A program made the position numbers and the translations under genes. Source: Corynebacterium lujinxingii (lineage in GTDB: Bacteria; Actinomycetota; Actinomycetes; Mycobacteriales; Mycobacteriaceae). From it: a stretch of 64,000 nt of DNA. This document shows positions 60,124-64,000 of this stretch, piece after piece (positions within the stretch are counted from its first letter, which is position 1; each line of letters opens with the position of its first letter). Below the pieces are notes generated by a model, which had not been told where the DNA came from, ran no database searches, and saw only the letters and a program-made list of their open reading frames with translations. Location: NCBI RefSeq assembly GCF_014490555.1, contig NZ_CP061032.1, positions 1,364,001 through 1,428,000 of the forward strand, in the 5' to 3' direction.

Positions 60124-60576
60124 ATGACAAACTTCAGCGACTGGATCGCCAAAACCACCGGCGGCGCCTCCGCCCGCGCCATCGCCACCGCCGTCGGAAT
60201 CTCCCACCCCACCGTCCGCAAAAACATCGACAACGCTGACCCCGCCTTCGCGCTCACCGTCGCCGAGCACTACAACGCAAACCCGGTAGACGCCCTCGTC
60301 GCCGCAGGCGCCATCACCGACGACCAGGTCACCCGCTACGCCAAGGACAACGGCTTCGGCGTAGACGACTACACCGACCTCGAACTGGCACAACTCATCG
60401 TCGACCGCCTCGCCGCCGCCGAGAACGCCGACGCCTCCCCGCTAGCCACCGTGACCGAATTCCCCCTGCCCGATTCGAACACCTCGGACCTCGATATCGA
60501 CCCCGGCATCTACGCTGCCGACGACAGCGACACCGAACCGGAACCTGGAGATGACGACTATCACGACGGACCCTAA
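60124..60576 (+). CDS. Phage immunity repressor
   Basis: 150 residues. The helix-turn-helix is SARAIATAVGISHPTVRKNI. The rest is acidic, ending EPEPGDDDYHDGP, with no LexA-type cleavage site. No Shine-Dalgarno is seen and the operator abuts the start, so the lysogenic message may be leaderless. Coupled to an ImmA-type peptidase, which is the probable inactivator. Confidence 0.82.
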   Translation: MTNFSDWIAKTTGGASARAIATAVGISHPTVRKNIDNADPAFALTVAEHYNANPVDALVAAGAITDDQVTRYAKDNGFGVDDYTDLELAQLIVDRLAAAENADASPLATVTEFPLPDSNTSDLDIDPGIYAADDSDTEPEPGDDDYHDGP

Positions 60577-60949
60577 CGAGATCGCCACCGCGCTCGGCGT
60601 CACCATCGCCGAGCACACCGGCGGCGAAAAGGGCCGATACTACGGCGGGCGACACATCACGCTGCGCCGCGGGCTCGGCCACATCAACCGCCGCTGCACG
60701 CTCGCCCATGAACTCGGCCATTGCGTGCTGGGGCATGACCCGGCCGCCACCGGATGGATCAAGCACCGCCAGGAGCGAGACGCCGACCTGTGGGCCGCCC
60801 GCCTGCTTATCAGCGCGGTGGACTACCGCGCCGCCGAGCACATCCACGGCCCCCACCCCGGCGCGATCGCCGCCGAACTGGAAGTCACTAAACACCTGGT
60901 GGCAGTGTGGCGAGAACACCACCTCGCCGCGGCAACCGGCGAAACCTGA
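60551..60949 (+). CDS. ImmA/IrrE-family metallopeptidase
   Basis: 132 residues. The zinc motif is TLAHELGHCVLGHD, followed by ERDADLWAARLLIS with the third ligand region. It overlaps the repressor by 26 bases. In ICEBs1, ImmA cleaves the ImmR repressor to start excision; a like role here is inferred. Confidence 0.87.
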   Translation: MTTITTDPNEIATALGVTIAEHTGGEKGRYYGGRHITLRRGLGHINRRCTLAHELGHCVLGHDPAATGWIKHRQERDADLWAARLLISAVDYRAAEHIHGPHPGAIAAELEVTKHLVAVWREHHLAAATGET

Positions 60950-61027
60950 AAATAAAAACGCCCGCGCGCTGGGTAGCAAACGCGGACGGATTACGCCTCC
61001 CAAGGAAAGAGACGAGATCGATCATAC

Positions 61028-62200
61028 ATGGCGATTCAACGACGAGTAACTAAGACAGGCGCGGTGCGCTGGGTGGCGCGCTGGCGAGATAAAGGGGGGC
61101 GTGAGCACTCGCGCACCTTCGACACAAAGCGCGAGGCAAAGACCTTCCTCGCCGACATCGAGGTCAAGCAGGCACGCGGGGCGAACGTGGTGCCGCAAAA
61201 GATCACGGTGCGCCACCTTTTTGACGACTGGCTCGCCACCCGCGATATCAGGCCATCCACCCGCGGCGCCTACGAGCACGTGCGGGACATCCAACTCGCC
61301 CCGCTTTTGGACTACCCCGCCGCCGAGGTCACGCCCGCCGAGATGATGGAGTGGGCTTCACACCTGCGCACCGGGCGGGCTTGGATAAGCGCCGACGATA
61401 CGGGCCTGGCGGAGAGCACCGTGCATACCGCGTTGGTCACCGTGGCGAGCGCATTCAAGTGGGGGGTGCAGGAAGGCTACCTGACGCGCTCGCCGGTACG
61501 GGTGCCGAGGAAGGACAAAGCGCTCGACCCGGTAGAGATCCCCACCCGCGCGCAGATCGACGCGGTCATCAAACGGGTGGAGACAGGCGGGGCGAAATAC
61601 GTCGCCAAGGGGCTCGAGAATGTCACGCGCCCGAATCCTGCGGTCACCGACATGATGCACATCGCCCTGTGGGCGGGGCTTCGAGTATCGGAGATCGCCG
61701 GCCTGGTCGTCGGCGACATCGACCTGGACGCAGGCTTCATCCACGTGCGCGCGCAACTCGCCCGCGACGGCAAACGCCGCGCCCCGGTGAAGTCGCACAC
61801 CTCGCGCCGCGACGTGCCGATCGCGCCCGCGCTCGTGCCGGTACTACGCCGGCTCACCGTAGACCGGGCACCTGACGAATGGCTACTGGTATCGAACAAT
61901 GGGCACCCGGTACAGGTCTCGCACGCCGGCAAGGTGGTGCGCTACGCCGCCGAGAATGCGGGGGCGCCGGGTGTGCATTTCCACGCGCTGCGCCACTTTT
62001 TCGTATCCACCATGCTCACCGCCGGGGTCGCGGTGCAAGACGTCGCTGCGGTGGCCGGCCACACCCCGGCGACGACGCTCGAAACGTACGCGCACGTGCT
62101 CGACGGCTACCGCGACCGCGTATCGGCGGCCTTCGAGGCACCAGCGTTTAGCGCGCGCGGGATTTCTGCGGGATCGCGCCACCTGCGGGCGGTGGATTAG
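61028..62200 (+). CDS. int: Tyrosine-type phage integrase
   Basis: 390 residues. The N-terminal arm-binding part has VTKTGAVRWVARWRDKGGRE, a SAM-like core-binding domain has VRHLFDDWLATRDIRPSTRG, and the catalytic domain has R219 (AGLRVSEIAGL), H319-x2-R322 (HALRHFF), H345 (GHTPATT) and nucleophile Y354 (LETYAHVL). Its end lies 39 bases from attR, and an arm-type repeat is inside its last codons. It catalyses insertion into the permease gene. Confidence 0.95.
   Translation: MAIQRRVTKTGAVRWVARWRDKGGREHSRTFDTKREAKTFLADIEVKQARGANVVPQKITVRHLFDDWLATRDIRPSTRGAYEHVRDIQLAPLLDYPAAEVTPAEMMEWASHLRTGRAWISADDTGLAESTVHTALVTVASAFKWGVQEGYLTRSPVRVPRKDKALDPVEIPTRAQIDAVIKRVETGGAKYVAKGLENVTRPNPAVTDMMHIALWAGLRVSEIAGLVVGDIDLDAGFIHVRAQLARDGKRRAPVKSHTSRRDVPIAPALVPVLRRLTVDRAPDEWLLVSNNGHPVQVSHAGKVVRYAAENAGAPGVHFHALRHFFVSTMLTAGVAVQDVAAVAGHTPATTLETYAHVLDGYRDRVSAAFEAPAFSARGISAGSRHLRAVD
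62157..62174. repeat. Integrase arm-type site, right end
   Basis: GCGGGATTTCTGCGGGAT, identical and in the same orientation as 21519-21536. It is 64 bases inside the attR core and encodes part of the integrase C-terminus. Confidence 0.7.
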
Positions 62201-63126
62201 CAGCGTGAACAGGCGGTTTTGCTACCTACCCCCATATACTCGGCGTACGTGGTCGTGCCAGAACCGCCGAACCCGCCGGCGAGCGTGGTGGCGATGCCGT
62301 CGCCGATTAGCGCCCTGCCCTGCAGGTGGTCGAGGTTGCGGTTGGTCATCTCGGCGACGGCCTTGACGTGTCCGACGTTCTCAGCGATGAGCACCACGAG
62401 CACCGGCAGCGTCACCAGCACCGCGGAGAGGTGGAACTCCGGGGTGTGGAACTGTGGCAGTCCGACCCAGGCGGCGTCGCCAATGGTGGCCAGGGCGTCG
62501 TCGCCAAGCCCGCCGCTCAGCGCTGCGAAGATCCAGCCGACCAGCACACCGATGAGGATGGACAGGCGCGACAGCATCCCGCGGGTGGCCACCGTAATCA
62601 CCACGATGGTCAGGAGGGTCACCCCCGCGATTGCTGGCTGAGTCTGCACGTTACTCACGGCCGTCGGCGCGAGGTTGAAGCCGATCAGGGCCACAATCGC
62701 GCCGGTGACCACGGGCGGCATCACCGCGTCGATCACCCGCTTGCCCGCCCACTGCACCAGCACGCCGACGAGGATGAGTGCTGCGCCGGTCAGCAGCACG
62801 CCGCCCAACTGCGCGCCGACGCCGTACTGCTGCGACGCGGTCAGCGGGGCGATGAAGGCGAACGAGGAACCGAGGTAGCTCGGGAGTTGATTGCGGGTGA
62901 TCAGCAGGAAGATGATCGTGCCCAAACCGGAGAACAACAACGTGGTGTTGACGGGAAACCCGGTGAGTGTGGGCACAAGCAGGGTCGCGCCAAACATGGC
63001 AACGACATGCTGCATACCGATGCCGATGGTGCGCGGCCACGACAGCCGCTCGTCGGGGGCGACAACGGCCCCGGGATTAACACGGCGTCCGTCGCCGTGG
63101 AGGGTCCAACCTATTGAATTCTTCAC
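62197..63126 (-). pseudogene. pyrP: Uracil permease, N-terminal part with phage-encoded tail
   Basis: 309 codons: 296 from the NCS2 permease (GIGMQHVVAMFGATLLVPTL and about nine membrane segments, ending GGSGTTTYAE) and 13 from the phage (YMGVGSKTACSRC). Joining it to 21405-21013 would restore a 426-residue permease, the usual UraA length. It lacks the last part of the membrane core, so uracil uptake is probably lost in the lysogen. The stop overlaps the integrase stop from the opposite strand. Confidence 0.93.
62239..62248. repeat. attR core
   Basis: CTCGGCGTAC, the partner of 21406-21415. Bases to its left are phage DNA and to its right are the permease N-terminal part. Confidence 0.85.
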
Positions 63127-63204
63127 GAGTCTTCATTATGGCCCTCGTTTTACAATGATCGCCAATCGTCGCCCCTTGTACCCGACCGGAGTAACTTACA
63201 ACCC

Positions 63205-63966
63205 ATGGACATCATCATTCGACGCACCCCGGACGAAGTCGGCGCATACGCCGCGGACTGCATCGAGCCGTTTGCCCGCCAGGGCGCCACGATCGGACTG
63301 GCGACCGGGTCCACCCCGAACCCGACCTATAAGGAGCTGATCCGCCGCCACCGCGAGGAAGGGCTGAGCTTCGCCAACTGCAAGGCCTTCCTCCTCGACG
63401 AGTACTACGGCCTGCCGCGCGACCACGAGCAGTCTTACTACTCCACCATCCGCCGCGAGTTCACCGGCTCCATCGACATCCCGGACGCCGCGGTCGCCTC
63501 CCCCAACGGTGAAGCAGAGGATCCGCACTCCGCGGCAGCATCCTACGATCACGCGATCCGCCACGCGGGCGGTGTGGACATCCAGATTCTGGGGATCGGC
63601 GCCAACGGGCACATCGCGTTCAACGAGCCGACCAGCTCGCTGCGCTCGCGCACCCGCCTCATCGACCTGCACCCGCGCACCATCGAGGACAACGCACGCT
63701 TTTTCGACTCTGCAGACGAAGTGCCGCGCCAGGCCCTGTCCCAGGGCATCGGCACGATTTTGGAGGCACGCCACCTCGTGCTCATCGCCACCGGCCCTGC
63801 GAAGGCGAATGCCGTGCAGGCACTTGTAGAAGGCCCGTTGTCGGCGTCCTGCCCCGCCTCGGCGCTGCAGCTGCACAACGCCGCGACCGTCGTTGTCGAC
63901 GAAAGCGCAGCGGAGCTGCTTTCCGACGCCGAGACCTACAAGGATTTCGACCCGTACTGGCGCTAA
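63205..63966 (+). CDS. nagB: Glucosamine-6-phosphate deaminase
   Basis: 253 residues, full length. The active-site lid and catalytic residues are seen in FLLDEYYGLP, GIGANGHIAFNEP and LVEGPLSASCPASAL. It converts glucosamine 6-phosphate to fructose 6-phosphate and ammonia. Divergent from the permease; a CGGAG lies about 14 bases before the ATG, and translation may be leaderless. Confidence 0.95.
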   Translation: MDIIIRRTPDEVGAYAADCIEPFARQGATIGLATGSTPNPTYKELIRRHREEGLSFANCKAFLLDEYYGLPRDHEQSYYSTIRREFTGSIDIPDAAVASPNGEAEDPHSAAASYDHAIRHAGGVDIQILGIGANGHIAFNEPTSSLRSRTRLIDLHPRTIEDNARFFDSADEVPRQALSQGIGTILEARHLVLIATGPAKANAVQALVEGPLSASCPASALQLHNAATVVVDESAAELLSDAETYKDFDPYWR

Positions 63967-64000
63967 GCCGGCGCCAGGCTAGGACACCACAAACTCCGAG

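Larger units (their letters stand above)
21406..62248. mobile_element. Prophage integrated in the uracil permease gene
   Basis: About 40.8 kb between two copies of a 10-bp core. It holds integrase, immunity, recombination, replication, packaging, head, tail and lysis modules in standard siphophage order, and no obviously lost module was found. The HK97-type capsid and protease, the long tape measure with frameshifted chaperones and the r1t-like holin point to a Siphoviridae-like temperate phage of actinobacteria. One small tail gene carries a frameshift at a G8 tract. Apart from that the prophage looks intact and may be inducible. Confidence 0.93.

Noticed and set aside
44040..63966. Functional link between the RapZ-C-like phage protein and adjacent host nagB through glucosamine 6-phosphate
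   Set aside because: Attractive, but nagB is next to the insertion only because of where attB lies; nothing in the sequence connects them.
1..64000. CRISPR array, insertion sequence or rRNA operon
   Set aside because: No regularly spaced repeats with unique spacers, no transposase frame and no rRNA-like sequence were seen.

Overview
The window is high-GC actinobacterial DNA and most resembles Corynebacterium. The evidence is gene order: oxyR-hrpA, then nrdR-divS divergent from lexA, then a DeoR regulator-fruK-ptsF-ptsH, with a uracil permease convergent to ptsH. I recall this order from C. glutamicum. No rRNA, tRNA or CRISPR array was seen.

Chromosome, left part (1-21415). The C-terminus of a DUF3516 helicase is followed by an amino-acid catabolism cluster: an FAD amino acid oxidoreductase, bifunctional PutA, an AAP-family permease and ornithine cyclodeaminase. 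Together they could carry ornithine or D-amino acids to proline and then to glutamate. Next is a peroxide-defence block (ahpC-ahpD divergent from oxyR, with a palindromic operator between them), the RNA helicase HrpA, the NrdR/DivS/LexA block, and the fructose PTS genes with HPr.

Prophage (about 21406-62248, about 40.8 kb). A complete-looking lambdoid siphophage-type prophage splits a uracil permease gene. The permease C-terminal part lies at 21013-21415 and the N-terminal part at 62197-63126. The two halves share the 10-bp core CTCGGCGTAC and would rejoin in frame on excision. The crossover falls inside the NCS2 permease signature (E-N-x-G-x4-T-K). From attL to attR the prophage holds a three-gene plus-strand cargo operon, then a long minus-strand block read right to left. 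In transcription order that block runs: Cro-like and excisionase-like regulators, small early genes, YqaJ exonuclease and Bet/RecT annealase with SSB, a DNA methylase, a replication gene carrying an internal array of DnaA boxes, RusA, HNH nuclease, a PLD-like nuclease, terminase subunits with a ParB-methyltransferase among them, portal, a RapZ-C-like protein, a P-loop kinase fused to the prohead protease, major capsid, connectors, major tail protein, frameshifted tail chaperones, tape measure, tail tip and fibre proteins, endolysin and holin. At the right end a plus-strand lysogeny module (repressor, ImmA-type peptidase, tyrosine integrase) faces the Cro-like gene across a set of 16-bp operators.

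Chromosome, right part (62239-64000). The N-terminal part of the permease is followed, divergently, by nagB (glucosamine-6-phosphate deaminase).

Most notable observations: the split permease; a RapZ-like pair (sugar-phosphate-binding-type domain plus P-loop kinase) embedded in the head-assembly operon, with the kinase reading into the protease over a strong internal start site; the DnaA-box array inside the replication gene; and homopolymer tracts that put tail and methylase genes at risk of frameshift or phase variation.
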